Translations under genes and position numbers: made by a program | Shown here: positions 24,123-37,308 of the stretch, in pieces | Layout of the letters: each line of letters starts with the position of its first letter | Numbering within the stretch: the stretch's first letter is position 1 | Origin: Rotaria sp. Silwood1 | Taxonomy: Eukaryota > Rotifera > Eurotatoria > Philodinida > Philodinidae | Assembly (NCBI GenBank): GCA_905250075.1 | Contig: CAJNOP010000013.1 | Coordinates: 620,001 to 684,000, forward strand | DNA: 64,000 nucleotides | Direction: 5' to 3' | Notes under the pieces: generated by a model | Databases searched by the model: none | The model's input: the letters and a program-made list of their open reading frames with translations, nothing else | What the model was told of the DNA's origin: nothing

Positions 24123-25022
24123 TTATCGATGCAAAAAATATGATATAATAACAGATATAAAACTAGCTGAAAGTAAAACAAAACTAGTATGATAAGTTAT
24201 TTTTGATTGAATACGTTCTTCACTTTGTTCATTTAATAATAGAATATTTTCATAAGAATCTTTTGTAGATAAAGTTAATAATTCTTTTTTTAATTCATTA
24301 ATTGACATTTCTTGTTTAATAATTAAATCTTCATAAAGTTTTTGTGATTGATTTGTTATATTACGAAATTCTTGCATACGATAACGATTTGATAATGTTG
24401 CACCTTTAAAGTAAAAAATTTCAAAAGATGAAATTAAAACAAGAAGAATGATATACTTACCAACAATTCCAGCTAAAGCACCCACCACAGAACCAATAAT
24501 TGACCAATATTTTGTTCTTTCGATACGCATTTTTTCTTTTTCTTGACTTTCACGTAATGCTAATTGAAGTGACGAAAATAATTGTCTTTCTGTATCATCT
24601 TGTTTTTTTAATTCTATTTGAGAAAATTTTTCTTTTTTTACTAAATCGTGTTCATTTTTAAACAATTCTAAATAAGCATCGTCACTACGTGATAATTTTT
24701 CCATTTCCAATCGTACACGTGCTAATTCGGATTGAAGTTTCATTAATTCATCTAAATATAATCGTCGTTGTGTTTGAGATGTTATAAATGCACGTTCCGC
24801 CTATATAGAAAGTAAAATAAATGGATAAACAAGGTTGAAACATAATTGTCTCACTATCATTTATATTACATCATTGACAGTACTTTGAGCTTTTTTTACT
24901 TCTTTAAGACCAACAAAATCTTCGTAAACATCAAGCCAACGATATAAATGTGATAAACGACTACGAGAAATAATTTTTGAATTATTAATTGAAAATTGAC
25001 GGCTAGTTAGTCGTGTTAACAT
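24123..25022 (-). CDS. CCDC51: CCDC51/MITOK-like mitochondrial inner-membrane protein
   Basis: Three exons (24870-25022, 24461-24800, 24123-24403) give 257 residues. The N-terminus is basic and Ser-rich (MLTRLTSRQFSINNSKIISR), fitting a mitochondrial presequence. A long charged coiled coil follows (about 60-155), then a membrane segment YWSIIGSVVGALAGIVG directly followed by NRYRMQEF, a second coil and a C-terminal hydrophobic segment (SFVLLSASFISVIISYFLHR). This is the layout of CCDC51, the pore-forming MITOK subunit of the mitochondrial ATP-sensitive potassium channel. The family-typical GxxxGxxxG-rich segment is clear. It is shorter than the human protein (411 residues), mostly in the tail. 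The introns are 69 and 57 bp. The assignment rests on architecture and the central motif. Confidence 0.78.
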
Positions 25023-26121
25023 CAATGAACTTTATTAATAAACCGATAAAGAGTAGAGGGAGAGAATGAATCATTTCGATTTGTTAAACATCCAATCGAA
25101 TAATGTAAGTTTATAGATCTGAGAATCATAGATGGTGTGTTCGCTTGTATCATCATTTTTATGATTCAAAAGATAAGACACTATAATAACACTGTCTCTT
25201 ATTTATTCGAGGACTGTCGAAAGTTTTTCGAGTCCATAATGGAGGTTAATTATTGAAACTGTAGACATAGGCTCAAACTTGATGAAAAAAAGACGCTTTC
25301 TATTTTTTTTTGACAGTAACTGACTTCATATATGATACGTATATGTGTGAGACGTTAGAGCTATGAATTGTCGAACATCATATGTCTATGTGAAACTAGG
25401 GAAAGATTGGACATCATGATAAGAATTTCAGATTTTAATCCATGGCAGTAAACAAAAAAGCAGAAGGATGGATTATTATTTGTTATGTCATACTTCCATG
25501 TAAGATAGGCATGAATCCGAATTTTTTAAATTTTTCTTCCAGTCTCAAAGTTAAATGATGTTCGACAGCATGAGACATTCTGCTGTAAATCAGTTCTAAT
25601 AAGACTATCAATTCGTAGTTCTTGTTTATAAATATATAGAAAATTGATTAATTTTTGATCATTTAGTCAAAAAACTTCTTGTCAGATTAAAAATGTAGAA
25701 TATAAATGAAATTAAATTGTTGACAAACGAATAAATTTTAGTTAGTTTGATTTCGATATTTTCAATGAACAAAACAAAGGTCTTAACTATCTATTTATAG
25801 AATTTATTAAGATACAAATTTTAAAATAATGTCTTCGTAGAACAAAATAAGAATAAATTAATTTCAGATTAACTTTATTCATACATGTATAATGTGTTTC
25901 GACTTTGTTTGATTAAATCAAAATACTTCTAATTCTGAAATGAAATACAAATATTGATTTTATTTTTCTTTTAAATTCTATACTAAACACAAGTTTTTTT
26001 TCTTTTTCATCTTATTTTCATTCCTCAATCATACATATTTTTTCACCGACTGAAACTTAAGAAGCTGAAACAAACTTCACCTAACGTGTGCACATCAAAA
26101 GTACAACAGTACAAATAACTA
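25023..26121. other. Intergenic between divergent genes, no gene seen
   Basis: Lies between the CCDC51-like start (minus) and the small plus-strand gene at 26122. It presumably holds both promoters, but no specific element could be identified. Confidence 0.4.
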
Positions 26122-26340
26122 ATGTCGAATACTCGTCAATTTCTCACTCCCATTAATTATGATGTTACAAAACAAGTTTATTCTGATGAAGAAGTTGTTC
26201 AGAAACGAAAATATCATATGAATGAAGCCTTATCAGCAAAAGAATATCATCAATTATATATCAAACCATTGATTGGTGACACAAATTTTCCATCGGAAGC
26301 CTATGCTGACAAACTACGACGACGATCTAGATTCCGTTAA
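26122..26340 (+). CDS. Small orphan protein, 72 residues
   Basis: Single exon from an ATG, MSNTRQFLTPINYDVTKQVY to a basic end KLRRRSRFR. Charged, no signal peptide, no transmembrane segment, no cysteines. Codon use matches neighbouring genes (TCA, CGA and CAA codons) and stops are absent only in this frame. A T-rich 3' flank follows. Not recognised. The basic tail could bind nucleic acid or microtubules, but that is only inference. Confidence 0.5.
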   Translation: MSNTRQFLTPINYDVTKQVYSDEEVVQKRKYHMNEALSAKEYHQLYIKPLIGDTNFPSEAYADKLRRRSRFR

Positions 26341-26491
26341 AGACTATATTTTTTTTCCTTTTATGTTCTAATATCTTTTTTTCTTTACTCGCTTACCTTT
26401 TCTTTCTACTATCTTCTTGCATGTCGTTATAAAAGGAAAAAAACAACACTGAATAACCCAAATAAACATATATATTCATTTTTTTGTTGCC

Positions 26492-26821
26492 ATGTCACAT
26501 AATTCCTATCCAAATGCTGATAATTCAGGTTTTAATTATTCAAGTGCAGCTGGTATACCAACAAATATCGACCAAACACATGTAACTATTTTACCTACAA
26601 CAAGTTCTTCAACAATAGAATCACCATCAACGATCTCCATAACAACAACGACAACACAATCAAATTTAAATAATCATGTAAGAACATCAGGTGATCTACA
26701 TTATGGGAAATTAAATGATGAACATGGTGGAGCTGGAACAAGAGCAGATGATCGTAAAGGTGAAAATGTTAAAAATGATGGTTATACAGCAACACCTGTC
26801 GCCCAAAAAGTACATCCATAA
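26492..26821 (+). CDS. Hydrophilic low-complexity orphan protein, 109 residues
   Basis: Single exon from MSHNSYPNADNSGFNYSSAA to VAQKVHP. The first half is Ser/Thr-rich (ILPTTSSSTIESPSTISITT). The second half is Gly/Asp/Lys-rich (YGKLNDEHGGAGTRADDRKG). It is likely disordered throughout, with no cysteine, no Trp and no hydrophobic core. An AATAAAG lies about 95 bases after the stop (26917-26923), a plausible polyadenylation signal. The composition recalls stress-protective hydrophilic proteins, but no repeat motif of LEA proteins is visible. It sits 150 bp after another small orphan gene on the same strand. Confidence 0.55.
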   Translation: MSHNSYPNADNSGFNYSSAAGIPTNIDQTHVTILPTTSSSTIESPSTISITTTTTQSNLNNHVRTSGDLHYGKLNDEHGGAGTRADDRKGENVKNDGYTATPVAQKVHP

Positions 26822-27251
26822 ATTTCAAATAACAATGCTCATCTGTATAATTGTAAAAATTTGATTTTTTTCTTATTCAAGCAAGATAGAAAATATAATA
26901 ACAATATTATTCATGCAATAAAGACCACATTTAGTATTATCAGTTTTATGGTATGATCAATTTGTTATTCCAGATTAATAAATATTTGATATAAAAAGAA
27001 AATCCCTTTCGTACATATTACTCTTGCATTTGTTGTTTTGAATAGGACTTTTTTTCCGAAAGATTGTAGTGCGATTCAGATGAGCACATATATTTTAAAA
27101 TGTATCAATTCACTATTATTTCACAGAAAAAAAAAGACAAATAAACGAATCCAACAATACTAAGTGTTTTCGATATCGGAATGAAGTCTCAATGCTTTTA
27201 AAAATCAAAAAGCATTTATTATATATAAATATCACTTCTAATAACTACATT

Positions 27252-30070
27252 TCAATGATCTCGATCTTCTGGCGGTCGATATGGTAAATTAAGATATTGA
27301 AAGATCGACTCTTCAGTCGGTGTATTCAATGCTTGTCCTGTGTTAATTTTTTCAACACCCTAAATAAATACATATAGATATTTCATAATGAGTTTTTCTC
27401 ATACCTTTCGTACAACACCATGAAAAAGTCCATGTTGAGAAAGTGACATATTTAAACGACGAGCTAAACGACGCATAGATCGATTAAACATAGCTGAACC
27501 GGTAAAATAAAGTAATGAACAAGCCCATTCATTTGCTGGTATAAATATTAGATCAATACGACGGTACTAATGAAATAAATATTATGTTTAATTAAAGCAG
27601 AATTCTCTATACTTACAAGTGATCCTGGTTCTGGTAAACGACATACACCAAAATAAGTCATTTGTTCTGAAACATGACCTGTTGACGATGATGTTTCAGA
27701 ATGATTAATCAAATCATCAGTAAGAAATCCTTTAATAGAAATGTTAGATTCGTACATAATGAGCACGTGAACAATTAGAATCGAAAAGTTAAGCATACAA
27801 GAGAATAAATGTAACTATGGCGTCTATTGAAAGTTCAATAAGCATTTATAGATGCGAGTGTCAACGTAGCAGTGAGCGTGCCCTTCTTCTACATCGACTC
27901 TAACACCAACAATCATATACATGTATTGATCTTTTAATAGACATCATATTTACCTTGAGTTTTCTGCATGCATAATTTTTTGGTGCTGAACAATGGTCTG
28001 CAACCGATTCGAGTACTGAACTTGAAATAAAATGTCTTTCGGTTCAGGTCCTGGGTATGATCTTATACCTAGATCCGATTTGGCAATAAATGAGATCTCG
28101 ATGTTTCAAAATTAAATTTGACTTTTACAAAACGAGATATTGTTCTACTAATAGAATTCATTTTTAATCAAAATTAGTCTATAGATATTGACGACTCATA
28201 TAAAGAAGTAACTGAACACATGAAGAGGAAAAACGAATTATCAAAAAGGTGAGCATATGTTATAGTGATAAAAAAAGAGTATTTATGTACGTATGTATCC
28301 GCAATAATGACATTAGGCGCTAACATGACATTCCATCACTGCGTCATCAACAACAAACAAACTTCTACTCAGCGAAATTGATCGAATTTTAGAAGCAGAA
28401 AGCCACCAAGTGAATCCTGATTCGCTTGCTTTTTTTATGGAATTTGTGATGATCCCTTCTTTGGTTTGCTATTTATGGAAAAAAAACTAAATAATATTCG
28501 ATCCGAGTTCACTTGTGAAAAGTCATACTCGTGTAGGACACTAGGGTTGAACATTTCTGTTTCCAAATTCTCAATCAATATTAATTTTTACCAGTGTCTT
28601 TTAATTTATCAATTAATGGTGCTAGTACACTTTCATGTAAATGTCGTTTTCCATCTTTAAATGTAATCAACATATCAATGTCACCACATGAAGGTTTCAA
28701 TCGACGATAACTTCCACATGTTTCAATCATTAGACCAGGTACAACTTCATCAGCTGTTTGTTTAACCTTAATCAAAAAAAAAATTTATTTTGATTTTTGT
28801 TCTTATCAAATTATTTTGCTTGTACAATTGTTTCAATACGAGTAACTTCATCACGTGGAATACGTGTATTGAAATCATTATAATATTGTAAACCGATTTG
28901 TTGCGTACGTGTAAGACGAGCTCGTTTACGTAAATCATCCAGTGTACGAAAACCTTGTGCAAACCATTGTTTCGTTGTTTCAGTACCAGCACCCCATACA
29001 CCAGCAAATAAAGCCACTAAAGTAATACAATCACAAAAAAACCTTAAGATCTTCCTTTTAGCTTACATGTCGCAACATCATCACGTGATTGAAATGCAGA
29101 TAATTTTACAAGTCCATTTGTACGAATTATTTCCCAAATTTTATCAGCTAAAGATTGTTTTACATATGGTAATGCTTTGATTTCCTGATACAAAAAAAAA
29201 ACATGAATTAAAAGAGGAAGTTAAATTTCGATTTACTTCGTAAGAACGAATTGGATGTGTACAACGTTTAAGTGCTTCTATAGCTTTTTGATATGCAATG
29301 CTGCGACCTTTATCATTAGTTATTAGATATAATTTCGACATTTCCTAAAAATTAATAAAATAAAATAAGTAACATGTTGAAAATAAATTATATTTACTCG
29401 TAATTTCTCAATTATTTTTTCGTTTGGATTACCAACAACAGGAGTTGATGATGAAGCTTCAGAACATAACCATATACCAGTCTAAAAATTCTTTTATGAT
29501 AATTACAACAAGAAAAACGATTTCTTCTTTTACCGTTCGTGGTAATTCACCTGGTTGAATCGGTTGAATATCGATATTATGCTAATAAGTAAAAATAATT
29601 AAAGAAAATTGAGGAAATTATTTAATACGAAATACTTTTTTTGTATTTGATTCATCTTCAGTATCAGATGCTGATGATGATATTGAACGTTCTCGTTTTA
29701 TCGATGGTCGTTCTGTTAATATTTCGTTTTTATTTGTAGAATTAGATGTTTCTGGTATTGATAATGTTGGATTAGGAATAGTAGCATGAAGTATATAAGA
29801 TTGATGTGATAAAAGTTTATTTTGTTTGATTGAATCACTTAACCATTGTGTTCGAATAAATATTGGTGATGATACTAATGATGAACTTTTTAATGCTTTA
29901 TTTGCTGAAATAAAATCAAGTTCATCATCGACTAAGATAAAAGAATTTTGAGTATTATGATCAACAATAGTAAGACCAAATTTAATGCAAGCTTTTTGAA
30001 AGATTTCTAAACGACGTTTACCAACTCGTAAAAATGAGACAATTTTCGGAAGACAAGAATCATCTGTCAT
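27252..30070 (-). CDS. POLL: DNA polymerase lambda (family X polymerase with BRCT)
   Basis: Ten exons give 513 residues: 29636-30070, 29534-29581, 29398-29481, 29237-29344, 29067-29184, 28826-29016, 28592-28766, 27617-27729, 27405-27566 and 27252-27359. Residues 1-95 form a BRCT domain ([20 protein letters not shown] ... TQWLSDSI). A Ser-rich linker follows, then the 8-kDa and fingers regions ([11 protein letters not shown]), the palm motif [18 protein letters not shown] with metal-binding Asp357 and Asp359, and RRIDLIF with the third Asp429. The thumb has [20 protein letters not shown] and the end [11 protein letters not shown]. All three catalytic aspartates are intact. The order BRCT plus polymerase and the C-terminal match favour lambda over mu or beta. 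It fills short gaps in base-excision repair and end joining. The intron at 27730-28591 is 862 bp; the others are about 50-60 bp. Confidence 0.93.
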
Positions 30071-30204
30071 TCGTACACACGATAATTATTTATGAAAACA
30101 AAAATATCACTCGATTCTTTCAACCATCATCATTGGTTACTGACCAATGTCCAGTGATGTCGCTCATGTCCTATTTCGATATAATATTGCTAGTTTATTA
30201 TATA

Positions 30205-30947
30205 GGGGCGTGATCGATGGTAGAATACCCCATCATTAACTTATTCATATACCTTCAGCGTGTTATCAGAAAAGCATGATTTTTTTTAGTAGTTATAGTA
30301 GATATATGCTGCTAATAATCTGTTATTATTTAAGCTTTATATCTCAAGCAAAACCGATAGATATCAAGTCTTTTCCTATGACTACTTTGTCAGAGTAATT
30401 TGCATCTGATTTGTTCACATACTTCAGTTTTTTTCTAAAGACTTCAAGACAACTTGAAGAATCTGTAGCAAAGTTTTGTCACCAATTAGTTAATGAAGAA
30501 AAACAACTAATTTATGATAAGCTATCCTTAGGAATAGAGTGTTCATTCACCGTTATTTGTAAAAGTCAATTAGGTTACTTATATGTAATTTTTTCGATCA
30601 CAATTTTCCTGCTATTAGTAAATGATAGTGCAGTCGTGAATCTTATAATAGCTTTGAAACTAATCCAGTATTGAATCATATGCTGTAAAATTTCGTATTA
30701 CCCAGAAACATTCCAAGTAAGGATTGAAATGTATGAACAAATCATATCCGAATTACTCTGACAATGTAGTCATAGGAAGAGACTTGATACCTATCGGTTT
30801 TGCTTAAGATATAAAGCTTAAATAATAACAGATTATTAGCAGCATATATCTACTATAACTACTAAAAAAAAACCATGCTTTTCTGATAAACGGCTGAAGG
30901 TATATGAGTCAATTAGTGACGGGGTATTTTACCATCGAGCACGCCCA
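30205..30947. mobile_element. Small inverted-repeat DNA element
   Basis: The ends read GGGCGTGATCGATGGTAGAA on the left and, in reverse complement, GGGCGTGCTCGATGGTAAAA on the right, with TA on both outer sides (30203-30204 and 30948-30949). Inverted similarity extends about 200 bp inward, for example GCTTTATATCTCAAGCAAAA against its complement near 30806. No transposase is visible. The central frame at 30411-30674 shows no domain. It inserted just upstream of the polymerase lambda gene. Probably a Tc1/mariner-type miniature element. Confidence 0.75.
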
Positions 30948-32568
30948 TATATTTATGCATGCGGTCAATTCAAAACGTTCGCAGTCAATTTCACCCATTT
31001 TCAGTGAATCAATGAAAAGGATTACAAGTAAACCAAAAAAAAATGAGGATTTTACGTTTGGCTATGGAAGATCAATTCACAATGAAAAATTGAAAGATCA
31101 CAAGTATTCTAGAAAAATGTCCAACATGTTCTCTGAACAACAACTTGAGATAAATTTTGAGCATGATTTTCTTTTTAGTCTTGAGAGAACTAATCGTCAT
31201 ATGTGCGATGCTGGTCATTTACTGTTAAGGAGTAAACGTTTTCGAATATTATATTATAATAGCTTGGAAATTTATGAGTTTCAAAGTGTGACAATTGTTT
31301 TGAATTAATTGTTAGAGACCTATTCTTGTAAAATGAGCGCATATTAGAGATGTATAGAATAGAATAAGGTAAAGATTAAAAAGTTTTTCTCTCAAGGGAA
31401 CTATCTGAAGTGATACCTATCATTTGAGCTCATAGTAAATTCACGAGAAGAGAAGAAAAACCCTAAAAGAATTTTTGCTCATGGCTTCTAGAACCGATTT
31501 ATGATCGTTTTACTGAGTTTTTGATTTAGCTTTAGATATTTATTAAAAAGATCGAATAACAATATTTCGACCAAAAGCTTGCCCATAAAATATGTCGAAT
31601 GACTAGTAAAATGGTCTTTTGTCAAAATATTGAACTTTCAAATGAACTCGATTTTTGTGGCAAACAAGCATTGTTTGGAAATTTAATATCTTGACAAAAG
31701 AACATTATTTTCGGCTGAAACTTTCAAGATATTCTACTAGCCATTTGACTTACTTGTGATAAATTTTTCTAGTCTTATAGAGATGTTCTGAAGAACGTAA
31801 TATGAGCTCCAACGGTAGTTATCAGTTTAGGTAGTTTTCTCTTAAGTCAGGATACCAAAACAAGCTTACACTGCACATATCTAATGTATATCCTTTGTAG
31901 AAAATGTTTTACAACATTTTAATAAAAATTGAGTCAATATTGACTGAGGTCGAACGTTAAATACTAAGACTTTATGACTAATTATTTAAGCATATTTTAC
32001 ATATGAATTTATTCAATTATTTTACAATATCGCACAATGTTTGATTATCTCATCAATTACAAACTGGAATGATAAGCACAAGAACACTTCAACACGTAAA
32101 ACATGAAGGTAAATACGATGTCTACCGAAAAATCAATAAATTTATATGTTTGTGGTTGTCGATGTAGAAACAATGAACGCATACAATAATAGCCATATAT
32201 CCACTCGTTTGTTTTGATAAATGCATTTCAATACGATACCTATTATCACATGATAGACAATACTCGTATTCTTGTTCTTAATGTCTTGTTTATCGTACTC
32301 TGCTTCACAATGGAAAAAAAAACATTTACATAAAGAATCTGAGCACCATAAAACAAGTACAACAAAAAATATTTCTATTGCAAAATAGAACAAAACCTGA
32401 AAAATTAATGTCATTAAAATAAATATAAAAAAATACAAACAGAAAAAAACAATATACATATATTCTTCAGCACAAAAATTTGGCACCATCTACAATTTTC
32501 ACTGTCGTTTTGTTTTTCACTCGGCTTAATAGATAGTTAAATATGACCGGAATAACCACCAACATATT
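30948..32568. other. Intergenic, no supported gene
   Basis: A frame at 30904-31308 (134 codons) begins inside the element and has no domain or splice support. The frame at 32142-32489 (minus) is a T-rich hydrophobic shadow. Around 31600-31720 there is a short diverged imperfect palindrome (CTTTTGTCAAAATATTGAA against its complement). Nothing else is supported. Confidence 0.4.
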
Positions 32569-35500
32569 TTATTGATGTGTAAGTAAATTATCTTCATAAA
32601 ATTTTAACGAAAATATTTGTGAAGAATATCTATTATATAAATCTTCACCAAGTTCTCTAATCATTTGTTCCTAAAATAAAATAAATAATTGAACAAATGG
32701 TTCATTTTATAATATATATATATACTAACCGTCATTTGTTGTTCACTAACATTTTCAATTATTTTTAAAACACGTCGTAATTTATTTGGACTAATTTCAC
32801 GAAGACAATTTCTAAAAATAAATTTTGTTTCTTTTTATTTTCTCATTCAAATAAATTTACTTTCTTATTTCTTCGTAACGTTGATAAATACGGTTTGTTT
32901 TATATAATGTATCCGACATTGGTTGATCATCTGATGACCATTTTTTATTTTGATAAGATCCATTTTCAGATATGGTTCTATCATTATAAGTACTACTGCT
33001 ATACGATAATTCATTTGCATCATGAATATTTGCTGGTGGTAATTGTAATGTAGCAGTTAACATAAAGACGAGATCATTTATATCTTTTTCTCTGGAATTT
33101 TTAAAATAAAAATAGACAAATAAAATTTATATGACAATATTACCCTTCTTTTTTCTTTTCCATTTCTTCTGTTAGATTATCTTGTGATGTTGATCGTGAG
33201 AATTCATTTGTTGTTGTTTGATTTGGTGAGTCCATTGATACTGAATATTCAGTTGAAGATTGCAATTTATAATCTCGACGACGTTGACGTGCACTAGAAA
33301 CCTGTCCCTAAAAAGAACAGCAACGCAACAAAATTAATGATAAAATTATTATAATTAATTGATATTAACTTGATTGAAATCATATGATTTCGTTATTCGT
33401 GATTGTGATGAAGGACGAGAAGAGTTTGTATTGTATTCACTTGAACTTGGTCTTATTTGTTTTTGTAATGAGTCAACCATCTAATCAAATCAATAAAAAC
33501 GCTTAGAAATGAAGAAATTGATTTTATTTTCTATTTAAAACAAATCAAAGTTTCTAATTTATCGTGTTTTGTAAGGAGAAGAATTAAAGTCATACGAAAC
33601 GTATGTCATACATATGAAAGTTAGAAATCTAGAACATCCTTTGATTGTAGTTGCATTCTGAGATTGAAACTAACGATTTCGTAAATGATCAGTTATACGA
33701 ATGAACATCTTTAATAATATTCAAATTGATAAATGACACTGTTTTACCTCTGGCAGTGTAGCTATAATATATATTCCGTCATATATTTTTTTGTCAAATG
33801 GAAGAGATTAAATTGTAAGGAAGCACATAGCTAAAGATGTGGGCTGAGCCATGGACACTAAGGTTTCTTTCTGATACAGTTAAAAAGTAGTACATCATTT
33901 TTTAAGATTAATCCGATTGATTCAATAAATTCGGTAGCTCCTCTTCAACTGTAGATATTTGTTAATCGTCTAACAAATTAAATTGCTGATTTTTCTACTC
34001 ATTCAATTTTAATAATTATATTATAGTTGTTCTTCTTAGGTTTCCGAATTATGCAATAAATGCTTAATTGCAGAGCCTAGCTGACAATTCCAACTAAAGA
34101 CTATAGTAGAATGACGGTTTCAATCTTTCGGCTATTTTGCAGCACGTAGTGCTGCGTAGCGGCAGACTCATGAACCTGATATCTTTCCTACAAATACTAC
34201 TAACTATAATACTGAACAGGAAGCCAATCTGATGGAGAGTTCTGGTGATTCTCATACACACTCACTAACCACAAGACCATATATATGTCCCAACGTAGTC
34301 ATCATCGTATTGGACAGGTGCGCCGAAACTGATAGCCGTTAGTGACTAGAACGGACTCATTTCGTGACTGATCGTATCAAGTTTTGAACAGAGTAATTAG
34401 TAGATGCGTGTTAAACTATGTAGCCGCTCATCTATGACGGCAAAACTATAACAGACATGTATGTCTACTAAGATTGATGCGATAACAATGCTATACATCA
34501 GAGTATTCTGTGCAGATTATTTCTCAAAAGAGAAAGAATGAATATTTACAGTGACTGGCTGAGAAACATTATCATTGACAGGTCGGTTAGGTGATGTATC
34601 ATGTTCATCAGATGATGATGGTTGTTGATATTGCTTCATATGCTTCTTTAATTGTCTATCCCGTCTTAAATTGTGTAATGTATCATTTTGACTAACTTTT
34701 GATAAGAATTGCAAATTTTTTTCTTGATCATTGGCTGCTAATGGGTTATTTTGACGTGCTTGACGACGACGAACTCTTGAATGGCTTGCTATTGATTCGT
34801 TTGACTGTGAAAGTTCTGCTATCTGGACGGATCGGTGAGCATCAGTTAATGATTGCGGTCGAGAATGTGTAGGTGGTAATGCTTGATACGAAGAAAGACC
34901 TGCTGTATGATTATTATTATTATTATTATTATTCCAAGAATGATTTTTTGACGACGAAGTAAACGAAGCACTGCTTGGACGAGATGGTGAAGAAGCAGGA
35001 GAAATATTAAGTTTCGATTGAGACTTTGAATTAGCTTGATTTTGACACCTAACCAATAGATAGATATGTAATCAATGAAATTCATTAATTTAATTTATCT
35101 ACTTAATTTGTGTTTTTTCTAATAATCTTAAAATATGTTGTTTAATATAAGAATTTTGTAAAATTTGTTTTGCTGTTGGACGATCGTCTGGATTCTTTTT
35201 TAACATTGATGTTATAATATCTTTTAATGATTCACTATATTTTGCTGATATTTCAGGTGTCTAAATTAAATTGAAAAAGAAAAACATTGTTTTTTAATGT
35301 AAAAATTATAAAAATTGAAATAGAACCTGCTCAAGATTTATTTTTACAATCAGTGAATTAATATCTCTAGCAGTAAACGCATGTTCAAGGGTTGTCATTT
35401 CATAAACACAACAACCAAGTGCCCATATATCCGACTAAAATTATCAAAAACAATAAAATTTCATTCATTTTTAATTGATTAATGACAAACTTTTTGTCCA

Positions 35501-37308
35501 TATGGTTTATGAGAAAATATTTCTGGACTCATATAATATGGTGTTCCAACCATAGTTGTCGCAAATTCATTTCCTGAATTGAGTACTCTTGCAATGCCTA
35601 AATCTCCAACTTTAACAACGCCATTTTTTGTTAAAAAAACATTTTGTGTTTTTAAATCACGATGAAGAATATTTTTATCATGAATATACTAAAGAGAAAA
35701 AGCAACAAGGCAGTTATAGAAAGGCTGTCAAAATTGTTCAGCAAGGTTTATTTTTAAGCGTAAGCATGAGAAAGATTTCGAATAGTGGCTCGAATAAAGA
35801 AAAATATAAAGCAATAAAAATAATTATGAAATTTTCAAAAGACAGAACTTATAGAAACTCTTAAAATCTAGTTATTTTAGCAAGTAAAACGTTCAAGTGT
35901 AATTTCAAGTCAGATTACATAGAACTTCGAGTGCTCTCAACGATATTTTCTTGCTGACAAGAGAATCGTTTCATGTAATAAATCATTTTTGGATTCTGAC
36001 TCTACATATTAGATAGGTTTCAATGAGACATGAAAAGTGTCAAAAAAGCTGAATCTTTTCAGACCTTTTCTCCAGAGAGTTACAGCCATTTTACCCGAAT
36101 TTTAGACTGGTATAGTATATACAAACAAATACATTGAAGGATATTTCGAACTGAACTTTGGGTCACAAATAGCTCTACATGTGACTAATATGCTCCGAAA
36201 AACTTAGCTCAAATAAATGTTTCCTTCAGAGGATATTGAATTTCCAAAAATCACTTATATATACAGGTCAAAATACCCTTCATTCGATTTTTCGCTATGT
36301 ACTGTTCCATTGCCTGCAGTTCACGTCAAATGGCTGTAACTCTGGAGGTAAGGTCTAAAGACATTTTCAAGCTTGACTGCAGTTTACTTTATCCATCGAG
36401 TTCGAACTCAAAAATAATATAGCAATCGAAGTGATTCTTTCAGGTGATATAATCATTTTGTCTCTAAAGTCGTACGTTTTTACTATTTTGTATCGAAAAA
36501 TCTTTTTCTGATTCATACGTCAGAATATTGTATCTCATTCAAAAAATATCGTAAAAAGCTCTGAAACGTTTCATTTTGTGGAGAATAGTTTGTTTTATCG
36601 TTTGATATAATGTGAAAACCAATTACATTTATGCTTTTTGATTGTTGAAAATTTAAGTCTTTAGTTTTCTAAACGTTCCTTCTGTGAAAATATCGAAATT
36701 ATCTTTGTTTTCTTTATATTTATTATTGAGAACAATTTTCTCAATTAGAATCACTATTTAAATTGTGTCTTTTTTACATTTAACATTGAAAATGAACATT
36801 GCTGAACAATCTTCATAGGTACTATATATTAAAATATAATTCGAAGAAAAGAATTATTTACTTGTAAAGCCATACATATTTGTATAAACCATTCAATAAT
36901 TTGATCTTCTGTTAAAAATTCTTTCTTTGCTTTTTTTTCTTTTAGTTTTGTATATAAATCTCCACCTTCACAATATGCCATAACTATATTAAGAAAACCA
37001 TCATTTGAACGAAATGATTCAATATAAGCAACAATATTTGGATGTTTTAATGTCGATAATAATGTTGCTTCACGTTCAGCATTTTCAATATCATTTTGTA
37101 ATGGACTATTTAAGGATGAATGAAGATCTAACCGCTTAAGAACGTATTGTTTTGTATGAGCTTTTGTTGATGAAACATTATTTGGTGAAACAAGCCAAAC
37201 TTCACCATAACTACCTTTACCAATTTTTTTAAGAAATTTATATTTATCATTAACATCGACATGATTGCTAGGTAACGATGGTTCAGATGCGTTTTGCTTG
37301 CTTAACAT
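32569..37308 (-). CDS. NEK4: NIMA-related protein kinase, NEK4-like
   Basis: Ten exons give 699 residues: 36862-37308, 35491-35688, 35327-35434, 35103-35260, 34550-35048, 33370-33480, 33144-33307, 32861-33091, 32730-32811 and 32569-32670. The kinase domain spans about 23-285: glycine loop GKGSYG (30-35), ATP Lys58 in [14 protein letters not shown] with catalytic Asp160, and DLG at 178-180. The activation segment ends [13 protein letters not shown], then [29 protein letters not shown] and the end [16 protein letters not shown] point to NEK4 among NEKs. The long tail is Ser/Asn/Gln-rich, with an Asn run at about 34911-34933, and ends in a conserved-looking [20 protein letters not shown]. The kinase probably acts at cilia or in the DNA-damage response, as family members do. 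Introns 1 (1173 bp) and 5 (1069 bp) are strikingly long. Confidence 0.9.
33481..34549. other. Long NEK4 intron with inserted sequence
   Basis: 1069 bp where neighbouring introns are about 50-60. The stretch 34080-34470 is less AT-rich than its surroundings and looks imported, but no ends or domain could be defined. Confidence 0.45.

Noticed and set aside
30904..31308. 134-codon plus-strand frame
   Set aside because: Starts inside a transposable element arm and shows no recognisable domain; the length alone is not convincing.
32142..32489. 115-codon hydrophobic minus-strand frame
   Set aside because: Product of A/T-rich runs read as Phe/Leu/Ile; no start context or splice support.
34140..34200. 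tRNA-like SINE head in the NEK4 intron (GCTGCGTAGCGGCAGACTCA)
   Set aside because: A faint A-box resemblance, but no B box at the right distance and no anticodon stem.
34911..34935. CRISPR-like or tandem repeat array
   Set aside because: A simple trinucleotide run encoding Asn within an exon; no spacer structure. No CRISPR array exists in the window.
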